From NCBI GenBank assembly GCA_946902985.2, contig OX336390.1:528940861-529004860 (forward strand): a stretch of 64,000 nucleotides of DNA, given 5' to 3'. Shown one piece after another: positions 11,249 through 23,632 of this stretch. Origin of the DNA: Meconema thalassinum. Taxonomy: Eukaryota; Arthropoda; Insecta; Orthoptera; Tettigoniidae. Each line of letters begins with the position of its first letter. Position 1 is the stretch's first letter. The position numbers were made by a program, and so were the translations under genes. The notes beneath the pieces were generated by a model that was not told the origin of the DNA, ran no database searches, and saw only the letters and a program-made list of their open reading frames with translations.

Positions 11249-13436
11249 GGCCGGTTTTGGTTGGCCGAGTTGACAACAACAAATTATGCACACGACACGA
11301 TGATAAGAGGCTAGAACAGGGAGTTTTTTTGATAATAAATCAACAGCCAATCAGATTGGATCACATAAATTTTGTGGGAATCGCTATTATATTAAATTTG
11401 CTTATATAAAGCGACCACTTCTACAGATCCAGAAGAGAAAACGAGATTTAATTGGCAAAACAGAATTACATATTTATGAACAGGAGAGGAGATATAAGCG
11501 AAATTCAGTTGAATAGGACTCGACGCGAGGCTAGAACTCCAGCCTAGACTGCCACGCGCGCAATGGTCACGAGCGGAGCTCTATGTTAAATTGGTAGTAC
11601 GGCCAGGAGATCCGACTGGACCATGTGGAGACAGCGTAATCGCCGATGAAGGAAAGGAGACGCCGGAAAAACAGTAAAAGCATAAGCTTGCTATTGAAAG
11701 CAGCAACTTTATAATACAACGCATTAAAAGAAGACTTCGTTTCTACAAGCTTCACAATTCGACAGAACAACGAGTAGAATTACATTAACAGGCTACAGTA
11801 CTGAAACAGCATTTACTCCGAAGATTATTCATCAATTATTTACCATGATGATGATCTCAAGTCAGGGGGGATATTCGTATTCGACTCTTATTAAGAAGAC
11901 TACTATGAACTACTAAATTATGGAAGGAGGTTAATCTACTCTATGGAATGGGAATTCAGAGTGATCTTGACGACCATGGATCGATGTTGCCATAACTGCA
12001 CATCCAACATGCAATTCAATTCAAATGTCCACTACAAACTTGGAGAGATGTCAACCAGAGACGTTCAGAGATGCTTCACGATGACGACGAGCAGAGGAGT
12101 TCGTTGATCCCGGGTTCGAGATTCCAGACTAGCAGTCGTGAAGAGAGAAGAAGGACGGTTATCAGGGAGGCGAGGTGCCAGGTGTTTGCAGTTCGAGCAG
12201 AGAGGGAGGCGGACAGCTGATTGCCTCGGTCCCAACAGTAACTCGTTCCAGGCATGCGACCAGCGCGTGTCGACCCAAGGGGAGAACATCAAGCATAACA
12301 GAAGTGGTATTTCGATAGCAGCTCATCGGAAAAGTAGAAAATTGATTGATCCAATATCTCTGTAGTTTGATGTAGTCTTTGATGCTATTTCAGGGGTGAC
12401 CAACCCATGAGTAGTTTTTTCTTATTCATAACTCATGTTATTATGTTGTCTATTTTAGAGATTTCACTGTAATTTTAATATACGTAAACGTGTGTCGTTT
12501 TAGACGTAATTTCATTTCAATTTGGATTTAGATATTCCGTTTTTAGTATTTTCAGAAACGTTTTAATATGCTCACTTTTAAACGAAACTGTTTTATGGAG
12601 GGGAATGCTTCGATCGATACATATGCGTAATAAGCAATAAATTGCGTCAATATTGCTAGATTGCATCGTTATTTAGAGAAAGCATTATTGTAAAATGCTA
12701 GAACATTGTTTAAAACATTTTATTATGTCAGTATATAAATACAACATTTATTAAATATTATAAATAATCTTATTGAAGAATAACAGTTCCAATTGCGGAA
12801 TGATAATGTAATATGACGTTAATATAGTCATGGACAATTTGTATAACGGATTTAAACATGAAATAGGATCACATTGTTGACAATGGAGGTCAAATTAGCA
12901 ACAATCATATTGCAATAATTTGCTATTACGAAACCATAGACCAGGAGATTTGTAGATCTACCTCAGGTCTTGTATGTAATGAAACAAGTTTAAATATGAA
13001 TAATTAATTCAACGTATACCAGAAACGGGAGGATATGTATTATTGTTATTTAACAGTAAAGACGAGCGGACTACTGTTTATTAAAGTTATTATGTTATTG
13101 TATCGTGGAAACACAGTATATTGAGAAAGTTGATAAACGAATTGCATTATTGAAAGTTAAGTGGAATGTTATACAAGGTGAATTGTGGTGAAAATGAACA
13201 TTACTACTGTTTAAGAGCACGAGGATGAGTAATTTAGAGATGAGTTGGTTAGGAGTGAACCATGAACCGTATTTCACAGGTAGTGTTTACGTAGTTGGGT
13301 CGCTAATTCTTCTTCACGTTTGGAGTGTTGCAGGATGGGTTTTAATTAAAGGAATACCGTGCATTGTCTATTATGATCATTGTTCAGAGGAGAAGAAAGG
13401 AGTATGTCAAGTTTGAAAGCGTAGCTGACGCTATTG
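11249..13436. other. Intronic DNA without a recognised gene
   Basis: The first 1.1 kb is A/G-rich and contains a TATA-like string (ttatataaag near 11402), so it may be part of an LTR or another promoter-bearing repeat. From 12.4 kb it becomes strongly AT-rich. Short open frames of 60-75 codons show no domain. Confidence 0.4.
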
Positions 13437-14311
13437 TACAGGCCCGGGGGGGCTGTACCCCCTGAGAGCCACCCCCCATCTTCTAATAAAACCACCCCAA
13501 CTGGCAACATCATATGACCAGAACATCACCTTTACACGGCAAGAGGCGACCACCCAGCTCGGGAGGTTGGCCAACTACTTGCAACACATAACATAAACAT
13601 CTACACACCAGCTAACTGGGGCAGCTACGTCAACGGAATGCTGACTAAGCAACGGCAGGAACTATAAGAAGGGAGGCCTTTTTGGAGCATTATCTGTCAT
13701 ACAGTGTGCGCCGCTGAAGGCCCTAGCCGACAACTGTGCCAGCTGCCATCATCAGGTGAGACTAAGCAAAGTGTTCAGAATCCTTCACTTTGTAAACACC
13801 CATCCACAATCTTGTACACTCAGCTTGTATCATTACTTACATTCCCCTAAGAGGGACTTACAATTTCACACTCACTGACCAATAAACACATGGTCAGTAA
13901 ACTACACTTGTCTTGACAATTACACGCCTCTTTACATCCTCACACCCTTCCTGACTCTCGTCACGATTGACCGTGACCATAGTAGCCAGTAATTGCTTGC
14001 TCAGGTTTCATTGTGCTTCCCGCATGCGACTCGACTGCATAGCAGCGAGCCACTGACATAAGCACGTCTATCACTCACTCCGTCCAGCTGGCAGACCAGC
14101 ACAGCAGCCTGCAGCCAGAGGACCATCCCCTAACAAATACTTACGTCTTTATAGGAGCACCCCCTAGCATTTAAACACTAAACAACACCCTACACTGGTA
14201 AGCCCTCCCAGTTTCGGGAAGCTGCTCTCAACTAGGAACCACCTTTTAAATTAGCACAGTGACACTAATGTTTTATCCATAAACTACCCCCCAACTAAGG
14301 GATCTAAAACA
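13437..14311 (+). repeat. Candidate 5' LTR at the start of an A/C-rich island
   Basis: The segment starts TGTACAGGCCCGGG, has a TATA-like CTATAAGAAGGG at about 13661, an AATAAA near 13881, and ends ATCTAAAACA. It is followed by TATTGGTGGAGGCACGG, which looks like a primer-binding-site junction. These are LTR-like properties, but I found no second copy in the window, so the call rests on layout alone. Confidence 0.4.
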
Positions 14312-14573
14312 TATTGGTGGAGGCACGGCTACCACGCACTGTAAGGGTAGGACTCATACAACGAGCCCTCGTGGTAGAAACGACCCGTACCGCACACAGC
14401 CAAGTGATAGTTGATTTTTTTTTCTTTTTCAGAAAGCATTATTTTTCCTTCACCCTAGCAACACGAGGGAAATTTTTCTCTTCCCTCCTTTATTACACGG
14501 GGACTTGTGTTATTATTAACAACCCCCAACTAAAATCATTTTTTTTCTTTCGTCTTCAACACAATATACAAAT

Positions 14574-15224
14574 ATGAACTCACCTGCACGACAGGCCATG
14601 CTGAGGAACATTGACTTGTACCATGGGATCATAGCATCGCATAGCAGAATTAGGGCCCAGCAGGACCGCTTACGAAAAGTGCAAAAGCTCGTACGGATGC
14701 ATTATGGGCCGATCATGAGGGCACTCACTAGCCCGCAGAGCTCCAGTAGAGAGTCACGGGACATCAGGACTCGAATAGCCACAACTCGCACACAATTAAA
14801 TATTACACACTGGCGGCTACATAAAAGACATGATGAATTGACACAACAATACTACAGGCTGAGGGAGGAACACCACAGGGCACAAACACAGAACACGAAG
14901 GTAGCTGACCAAGCCAAAGAGCTCACGAACGATTACGCCGAGCTTTGGGGCGAATTTGTAGAGCTTCAAGCCACTAACATTCATTTTGAGCTGGCAGATG
15001 GAAAACTCACGAAGCACACAAACGACATCTGCGTGGACACATTAACGCAGCAATTTGCACGAATGTCCATCTTAGTCACCAACAACACAAAGGGGAAGGA
15101 GGCAGCCGTGGCCATAGGCCAGAAATCGGGCAGACCACCCTCCAACACATTGCGGGGGCAGACACACACACACAAACAATTACCGGAACCGGCCCGGAAG
15201 CCCAACAGGACAGAGAACAGGTGA
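14574..15224 (+). CDS. Unidentified coiled-coil protein, possibly gag-like
   Basis: A 216-codon frame starting at the ATG at 14574, about 260 nt after the LTR-like segment. It is rich in Arg, Gln, Thr and His. The middle (about residues 60-140) has long helical charged stretches such as LREEHHRAQTQN and ELWGEFVELQ that suggest a coiled coil. The C-terminus is basic and Pro-rich. Its last part (MSILVTNN...VAIGQKSGR) is repeated about 0.77 kb downstream. I do not recognise a named family. Position and composition would suit a retroelement gag-like ORF. Confidence 0.4.
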   Translation: MNSPARQAMLRNIDLYHGIIASHSRIRAQQDRLRKVQKLVRMHYGPIMRALTSPQSSSRESRDIRTRIATTRTQLNITHWRLHKRHDELTQQYYRLREEHHRAQTQNTKVADQAKELTNDYAELWGEFVELQATNIHFELADGKLTKHTNDICVDTLTQQFARMSILVTNNTKGKEAAVAIGQKSGRPPSNTLRGQTHTHKQLPEPARKPNRTENR

Positions 15225-15830
15225 AACCGGGGACATGTCCCTCCCACACCAATACAGGGAGGAACGGGGCTACCCACCCCGACGTTACGTAAAAGGACAG
15301 TCAAACAAACAACTAGGGGGAACAAGGAAAGACACATTAGGGAAGAGCGGGAGAGGGCCTACAGGCGAACACACTGCCGGGACTATAGGGGCCCAACTAG
15401 GACGACAGCAGGAGCACACGCCACGACAAGGGATGAAACACGCGATCGGCGGCGAAACGACCGAGGGGGCGGGCGAGAGCGACACTTACACGACATCTGG
15501 ACATCCACGGTACAATATGACGACAGGGCATACATGTTCACCAGGCACACGGGCCTGACTACGCAAGCAATGGCTAATTCGATGCCAGGACCACGAGTGC
15601 AAGCACAGACGTTGACACATACAGAGGTCCACACCCGGCACACATACATAACCACACACAAGTGGTAGCATATTATCCCATCCACACGAAACCACGTTCC
15701 AAAATTAGGGAAGAATATAGGGAGCTCCAGGCTAACAAAGCCATTTTTGAGTTTTTGAGTTCGCGGCAGGGCCATCAGCCCGGCCGAGAGAGGACATGAG
15801 CGTAGATACGCTAACTCGGCAATTGCGAGG

Positions 15831-16391
15831 ATGTCCCTCTCAGACACTTACAAAACACAAGGGCAGGAGTCTACCGTGGCCATAGGCCAGAAATCGGTTA
15901 GACTGCACTCCAATACGTCGCCAGGGCAATCACAGGCAATTACACGGCCTTTACCGCTAGTTCAAAGGGCAAGTTTGCCAGAATGGAAGCGGGCACCAGC
16001 ATGTGTACCCCAGGTGCGAATGCATAAGAGGGTGTTGCCTTCAGCCCATCAGGGTGCAAAACGCACGCCTGTGCACACTGACCAGCCGCAAACACACAGT
16101 ACACGGGGTATAAGAAAGTTCTTATTACCTACCCCACGAGGCCGGGCAGTCAGGAATACACACACCCCTATAAACTCTGCTAGGGTAGCGCGGAGCGCAA
16201 TCAGCCCCTCAGACACAACCACATTCAGGCCAACATCCAGGCACTACGGTGAAAGTAGGCCCAGGCTTACTTTGCTACAAATTCCTCCAGAAAATAGCAA
16301 AGAAGCACCTCAATGGGTTTCAGGGGCCTATGCCCTAGTGACAGGGCGACAGTATCCACCTTCCCGAGCAAGGACGCTCGGAAGGGGATAA
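15831..16391 (+). pseudogene. Second copy of the VAIGQKS module, Arg/Pro-rich ORF
   Basis: A 186-codon frame whose N-terminus (MSLSDTYKTQ...TVAIGQKSVRLHSNT) repeats the end of the upstream ORF. DNA just before the ATG still reads EYRELQAN in another frame, matching the upstream ELQATN region, so the duplication is longer than this ORF and its 5' part is broken. The rest is rich in Arg, Pro, Thr and Ser without a recognisable domain. Confidence 0.35.
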
Positions 16392-17477
16392 CAACTTTCA
16401 CCAGGAATACAACATACACCAATGTCACTTGCACCACAATTACAGATACAGGTAGGCTCTTTTACATGAAGGAAACACTACAATGGACACACAAAGGGCA
16501 GGTTCCATCCCTGTAAACGGTAGACACGCAGAGACTCACGGACAAAAACTGCACATTTTCATGTATATACAGTGGAACATGGCTAAATCAAAATTGTATA
16601 ATTCAAAATTCTTCTTAGTTTTTTCTTGGCCCCTAGCATTTTTTAGGCCATCAATGGATTATAATCGGGGTTAATTCAGGACATATTTTGGACAATTCAA
16701 AGTTTTTAATATGCAAAGCCAAGCGGAAGCCAATCAGTCGGGCCACGCGGCTCAGGGTCGGGAAGAACTATTCCGAATACAGCCTAAGCAACAAACCACA
16801 GCATAGAGCTTAGGCGGGTCTTTCTAAGTAGAAATGACTAAGTGTTCTATGTTCCGTTCCTACAACTTGCTAGAATCTCTTGTGATAGCCGAGAGCCCTA
16901 ATCGTAAGAAACAGGCAAGAATCTCAAACTATTTTTTACACATAGTAAATTTCTCCGTGACATAACTAGATTACTGCCTTACTAACGGCGTCAAATAGGT
17001 GCATAGTACACTCAGGTTTCAACTTTCATTTGAAACTTTTGAAATTAACTACGGTACAATCGTTATAAAGTACCATCGTTTGTTAATTTGCTTTAGTGAA
17101 CGTAAACCACTATGTAAACGTCATACAATGTATTTTCCCTACTCTTTCTTTCTTTCTTAATGCGAATGTTTGCATAACTCAATTTTTCTTTCACCAATCC
17201 CGTGAAGTGCGAATTGTCCAAGTTGAACTGTATAAATTTAATCCATGGGTATACGTTATATATATTACACTGCCTATAACATGAAGTTTTCTCGTCCCCC
17301 ATAACAGCGCGCAAACTAAACATAAACACCATAGGGTGAAAATCCCAGACTTTGGGAAAACCAACATATTTCTGGAAGGCACACAGTCAACTCACATTGC
17401 CACACAACAGTTAATACACTACCAAAACTGTCCCGGAGACACAGGCCTAAAAGGCACCAGGAATAATTATCCTGGAC

Positions 17478-17555
17478 AAAGACGGTCTCGAACCCGCAAC
17501 CTCCTGAATACCAGGAATGCAAGGTCCGGTAACTATCCAGTTGCAGGATAGGGAA
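17478..17555 (-). mobile_element. tRNA-like SINE head
   Basis: The minus strand reads CTGGATAGTTACCGG (box A-like), then GCGGGTTCGAGACC (box B-like) about 35 nt later, the spacing of a pol III internal promoter. The clover-leaf is imperfect, so it is a SINE head rather than a tRNA gene. Confidence 0.5.
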
Positions 17556-18819
17556 GTAAAGGATAATCACACTGACAGACATTTATATGCATAAAACAAT
17601 AAAACCACCTCCGACACCTAGTCCCCAAACACGCGACTAGCGGTCCGGAGACACACATACATAAAGGCATTTAAGTACCACTAACAGGGATATATTCTCC
17701 CCACGCTTACAACAACACAAAACTTGGGGACACAATATGTAATTACAGGAGAGTTCTTTTCCATTACGAGAAGCCCAAAGACACGCTGTATATGTAGACA
17801 GTGGGCAGACGTGTTGGCGAACATACACACATTGGCCTGGCACATGAGCCAGCTATCTAGCAAGCAAAGTCCTTCCTACACAGTTGTAACTTAATACCAT
17901 TGCCAAGTCAGCGATAACACTCACACACAATCGTGCGACCTTCACCAGCTGCAGGCGACCTGCGAGCGTTCTAGACTGGCTGTAATACACACAGTCATTT
18001 ACGCTGTTTTCAAAACCCCATAACTCCCAAAATAAGAATACAAGGGTCTTCACAAAAGGCACAAATCACTCACGCTAAAACATACTTTCATTCGCGTGCC
18101 TTAAATACACGATACGTGTGCCATGGTACATACGGTACAGAAATCGTAGCACCAGGACCTTAGAACAAGGCGGGCGCGCACACACGATTTAACACAATAC
18201 CTTCGTGCCAAAAACAAACTAACCAATGGTATTTTTGGCGCGAAAAACACAATCAAAAGCCACACTAGGGACACACAAACCCCAACAGACAACGCAGATA
18301 TAAAACACGTAGTATTACACGGGATCGCGGGTCTGAATGCCCAGTAAAAATCGGACGCCGTGGAAAACAAATATCCAGAATCCCAATTAGACTGAAATTG
18401 GCCCCATACAAGCACATAAGCGGTTGAGCCACACGATTTTAATAACAGGAGGGTTCTTTAACGCACATACAGGAGCATAGATTCGCCCCAGGGTACTCGC
18501 TACAACAGCCTACCTCGGCATTGGCGACCCAGGAATTCCCAGTAAGGGGGCGTACCGAAAATCCTAGGCCTCCACGGGGACCACAATAGATTTCCTAGAG
18601 ATGGATTACACATAGTTACACAAGGCAGAGGTCTTGCGGAAAACAATGTACACACAACAACGGTAAGCAAAAACAGGACAGATTAGCACACTGGCCCGCC
18701 CAGAATGCACAGCAATGGCAACACTCGGACATTGGCAAAAGTCACGTTCCGGCAGCCGACATACGTAACGTCACAGACTTCCCGTACACAAGCACATGAA
18801 AACAAAACACAAAACAAAA

Positions 18820-18993
18820 CACTGACTTGCGAATTCCGAAAGCATTGCAACACTGCTGTCGGCAGACACTCTTGTTGTAACGGAAGTGACCATGAAATGC
18901 AGACATGACCACAAAAACAAACCAATAATAATGGCATACATTGACACAGGATTCAACGCTGTTACAACAGGCATAACATTTAGCAATGTACAG
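18820..18993 (+). other. Possible retroelement Cys/His motif and DTG protease remnant
   Basis: One + frame gives CEFRKHC, GRHSCC; about 25 codons further another + frame gives IIMAYIDTGFNAVTTG. The second resembles the active-site loop of a retroviral-type aspartic protease (hydrophobic-hydrophobic-D-T-G), and Cys/His clusters often precede it at the end of gag. The Cys/His spacing is not the canonical CX2CX4HX4C. This is suggestive only. Confidence 0.25.
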
Positions 18994-20301
18994 ACACGAT
19001 AGGCCGGATTTATCATAGGGCCACAGAACCTTGTTTACAAGTGCGATAACAGGTTACACGCGCCGGCTGACAATTAGCATCACGACACACGATAAGGCGT
19101 ATCCGATAAACGGCACGCGCGACAGCGCGCTGCAGCGGAACGCAACTACAGTCACGCAAGCCTCAGTAACCACAGCCACGGGCACCTCCTGCCCACATAC
19201 GTGACCACTAATCAGGGGCGAATACAGACAAATTCCTTGAAGGATCAACCCCCCCCCCCAATAACTACTTCTCTTCTTGTTTTATTTTTAATCCCAAAAC
19301 CATCATAGGCGATCAGGACATGACCAGTTACACTACGATCACTTGCTACCTTAACATTACAAATGAGAGACCACATTAGGACGTGACGTCATAGCGTCAC
19401 CACACTTCACCATCCCAAGGAGCGGATAGAAAGCAGATATTGACCAAGTGAGGATGACAAGAGCAGAGATGGATAATGCCAGCGGGATTACCAAAATACC
19501 ACCTACGGGCTACCATTATACCACCTTTCTCCTTCCATAACCTTGTCACTCACAACATTAGCCAACACAAACACAAAAAAACAGCTAAACTACATGCCAA
19601 AATATACATCGGGGTTGATAGAATTCATGCGTTTAAAGAGAGGGCTCACTACGCCCTGGCTCTCAATGCTTACGCCCGAGTATTAGGGGCGAGTCGGAAA
19701 AACGATAACTAAGCGTAATGCGCATCTCTAAGCAAGAGATGAGGCCAAATTTATAATAACAATTCTTTTCTACTAAATAATCCCGCATGCAAGGGACATA
19801 GGATTATTACACCTCGGCCTACACCTATCCACAAATGAGAGCGGACACGCCTCATATCCAGCCACATGCATGGTATATCCTTCCCACACACCTGGGGGTA
19901 TTATTATTATTACTCCTGCAAGGAATTTTTTAAATTTTTGCAAACCCGGGAAGTACCTACCCCGTCCACTCACTGTAAAAGCATCCTGATAGTATCACCG
20001 GCTCCCGGCCACCATTAACATGGAGCCCAACGATGCGCAACCCTCTCCTACCACGCTTTAAACCCATCCAGCAGATAACACCCCCGGATCCTAATAACAA
20101 AGGACCCAACGCCATAAAACCCTATTAACGCCTACAAGAAAATTAACAAGGCATTACCGCTGGAAGTCCGACGTAGCGACAGTAGGCCTGAAGTAGTCCA
20201 TGCATTTAGAAGATTCTACAACCCCAGAACACTTAAAAATTTACATAATTACACAGTAAATTATTTACAGATCACACTATTTTTTTTATATAATACAAAA
20301 G

Positions 20302-20665
20302 GAATCTGATGACACGCTGAATTGTGATGACAGCGTAAACAGAAGGTCAGAGGCACCACACAGGAGCAGAGCTGGGGAAGGCGATGATGAGCCCTACCCC
20401 AGTTGGCTCAATGACCCAGACCAAAAAGACGAATTACGCAAGGTTGAAGCATTGATGGCCTGGCGCGGGCAAACGCCAAAACCGGGGGTGCGTCTAGCCT
20501 ACCCCCTCGGCAGAGGAAAGTTACACCCACTATGCGCCACGGTCGTCGAAGCCAAGACCTTCAGGGGAGACTTTTGACGAACTGGTGGGAGAATTAGCCA
20601 GCTCCATACCGGACTCAGGAGATGACCCTAGGGACGACCAAATTAGGACTAGACTCCTAGTTTAG
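20302..20665 (+). pseudogene. C-terminal remnant of an unidentified ORF
   Basis: The frame reads DDSVNRRSEAPHRSRAGEGD, YPSWLNDPDQKDELRKVEAL and a short basic stretch to a TGA near 20572. A neighbouring frame continues coherently with TFDELVGELASSIPDSGDDP to a TAG at 20663-20665. One indel appears to have split a former reading frame. No family is recognised. It lies at the downstream edge of the A/C-rich island. Confidence 0.35.
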
Positions 20666-22301
20666 TATGTAAGTAAGTAGAACTTCTATGGCGGGAAGTT
20701 AGTCTCCTACTCGCAGGAGTGAAGAAGGATCTCAGGATTCAGCGGGATCAATCCTAGATCCGACAAGTCCTTGCCCCGCGTGGCAAAGGTGAAGACAACC
20801 AAATAAACAAATAATGAATAATATGAAATATGAATAATATGGAATGAATGCGATCATTCGATTCCGTGCCCACATAAATGGCTGACAACGGGTCGCCAGA
20901 GCTTAAATGGTCACGCACCGGGCGGCCAGAGATATTAAATGAGGAGCACAGCGAGCCCTCACAGGGGTTCTAGTGGGCAAGCCCAACAATGATGAATACA
21001 TCAATAAAATGACACAGGAAGAATAATGACAACATATGCAAATACAACGGCAATGAACAGGATGGCCGGGCGAGGCGTTTGCTCTTTGGCACCGCAGTCG
21101 CCCGGGACTTTATTAATTACTAGTTATTAAGTAATAATATAAATGCCGACAACTAGTATTAAGGGAGCGGAATCCGGCGGCTTTAGAGACAACCGGTGTT
21201 TCTAGAATACGCGCGATGTTGTTCACCGTATACGAAAGGAAATGAGTGTATTGCCGTTAGAGCATAGTATTGATACAGTGTGTTGAAAAAGTAACTGACA
21301 TTAGGGTTGTATATGTGTTTACATGTCAGAGAGTATTATTATGAAATCCACGACGTCTATTATGTGTAACCGAGTAGTTCCGTCTCGCTCTTTAATTTTA
21401 TTGCATTTTTATTCAATGATTTGACAATTGAGAACCGTAAATAACTTCACCGTTTGTTACTATAGTTCTATTTACGATGACAGAAACTCTAAATATACCA
21501 GAATTATAATGTTTGTGAACGAGTGTTTAACAGAACTGTTTAAAACAACAGAAGCGCTATAAGATTGATAGATCGCGTCAGATCTTGTTTGATGTTTTTT
21601 TAAACCATGCTGGACATGGTTATTTCTATTTGTGTAAATAATTTAGCATTTAATAGTTTATATTCATTCGTATTACGTTCATATATTTTATTTACATCGA
21701 TAAGTGTATCATGTAGGACAGTGTAATGTAATTTCATGTTTTTGAAGAACAGCTGATTTTGGATCAGACTGCTATTAGTGATCGAGTCACAGGGTGACTA
21801 TCAAGTATAATCATTCAATGTTTATTCTTGAATAATGATTTTTTATGCAACTTAAACTGCATTGAAAGTGTTTTTGAAAGATAGAAGGACTATCTACCAA
21901 CTTAAATATTTTTATTTTCCATTTAAACATTATTTTATTGGTGATAGGGAAATTTAATGTTTGTAAATATTAGATAATAAATCCAGGCACGATTTTTTGT
22001 TTGCCTGCACATTTTTTATAGAAACTGATCATCTTTTCATTTCGCAATCGACGTGCGATAATACTGCCAGTTAGTTACTAGAACTCACTTAGTCTCAACT
22101 TCACCGTTCACGCTTGAGATCCGAGATTCTCGTCCTACCATCTTGTTATGGATTTTTATTTGTTAGTAAATGTGTAACTAATTAGTAGCGTTATTGCATT
22201 GCAGGTATGCGTCGAGGGGTTCCTAGTAATTCACCTAGTAGGGAAGTGTTGATGTATCTGGCTGGGTATCGACGTCCCTACAATCCTTTTCCATCTCAGC
22301 G
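20666..22301. other. Intronic DNA, unassigned
   Basis: 20690-21150 is GC-richer with phrases such as ccttgccccgcgtggcaaagg, suggestive of a repeat I cannot name. 21150-22195 is AT-rich. A splice-acceptor-like tail at 22187-22203 precedes a 52-codon open frame from the ATG at 22206 that runs into LINE copy 3. Confidence 0.35.
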
Positions 22302-23632
22302 GATTTACGAGGTGGCTATGCGAAATTCGGGCGCAGTACCCTCCGATTTCAGAAGAAAGTAGGAGCTGAAAGATGTGAAGATTACCGTACAATCAGCTTG
22401 ATTATTCTTGCTTCAAAGATCCTGTCTAGAATAATTTACAAGAGGATGGAAAGCCAGATAGAAACCAGTTTGGTTTCAGGAGAAATTTAGGAACAAGGGA
22501 AGCTGTACTAAGTCATGGATCATTTTGGAAGGTAGAAAGAGGAAAGATAAGAGAACGTAATTGTCATTTGTAGACTTAGAAAAGGCTTTGATAACGTTTA
22601 TTGGGCTAAATTTTTGACATTTTGAAAACGATTGGAATAAAGCACAGAGATCTACAATTCATACAGAAACCAGACAGCAGTCATCCTATCTGAAGGACAT
22701 GAGCGAGAAGCTGGTATTCATAGAGGTGAAAGTCAAGGCTGCAACTTATCACCCATACTTTTCAATCTTTACATTGAACAAGCAATGGAGGAAATTGGAG
22801 AAAAAATTTAAATGGGGGTGAAGATTCAAGGAGAAATTTCAAGTTTGTGATTTACTGATGACATCGTCATCTTGGCAGACACGCCTGAGGATTTGAATGA
22901 GGTTTTGAATGGTATGGACTCCACCTCGAGGAAAGAATTCATGATGAAAATTAATAAATGAAAATCAAAGATATTGGAATGCAGCTGAAATAAATCAGAA
23001 ACCTCCATGGACATGAAATTGGCAAGTGAAAAGCTAAACGAAGTAGGAGACTTCTGTTACTTAGGAAGCAAAATAACCAGTGATGGACGAAGCAAAGAGG
23101 GTGTAAAAAGTAGGTGGGCTCAGGCAAGGAAAGCATTTCTACAGAAAAGGAATCTGTTGACATCGAATATAGATTTAGGTATTAGGAAGTCATTTTGAAA
23201 GCCTTTGTCTGGAGCGTGGCACTCTATGAATGTGAAACTTGGACTATTGGTCCAACAGAAAAGAGGAGAATTGAAGCGTTTGAAATGTGGTGTTACAGGA
23301 GAATGATGAAGATCAGATCGGTAGATAGGGTTACAAACGAAGAGGTATTAAGACGAGTGGGAGATGAGAGATGTTTCTGGCGACTGCTAATGAAGAGAAG
23401 ATTGGTAGGACTCATACCAAGACACCCAGGAATAGCAAGCTTAGTTATGGAAGGAAGGGTCGAGAACAAGAACTGTAGGGGTAGACCCAGGTTAGAATAT
23501 GTTAAACAGATTGCCTTGGATGTAGGGTGTGGTAGCTATGTAGAGATGAAGCGATTAGCCCAGGACAGGTAGGCATGGAGTGCTGCATCAAACCAGTCAA
23601 AAGACTGAAGACTCAAACAACAACATTACGCA
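22302..23632 (+). mobile_element. RTE-like LINE, copy 3, 5'-truncated
   Basis: It matches copy 1 from just before the RT domain to the 3' end, including the conserved CAA tail (ctcaaacaacaacatt at 23612). Frameshifts split the RT. Recognisable pieces are GDFCYLGSKITSDGRSKEG at 23046 and the C-terminal thumb region at 23195-23572. It has lost endonuclease and leader, as expected for incomplete reverse transcription. Confidence 0.88.

Larger units (their letters stand above)
16392..20301 (+). other. A/C-rich island interior, no clear gene
   Basis: About 3.9 kb with marked excess of A and C on the + strand and many ACA/CAC runs, unlike the AT-rich flanks. The minus-strand open frames here are shadows of that bias. 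A Cys/His-rich peptide and a DTG-like motif occur at 18820-18990, and a C run sits near 19250. No RT, RNase H or integrase block was recognised. Confidence 0.5.

Noticed and set aside
17093..19248. Minus-strand open frames rich in Cys and Val in the A/C island
   Set aside because: They arise from reading the complement of ACA/CAC-rich DNA; no domain and poor start context.
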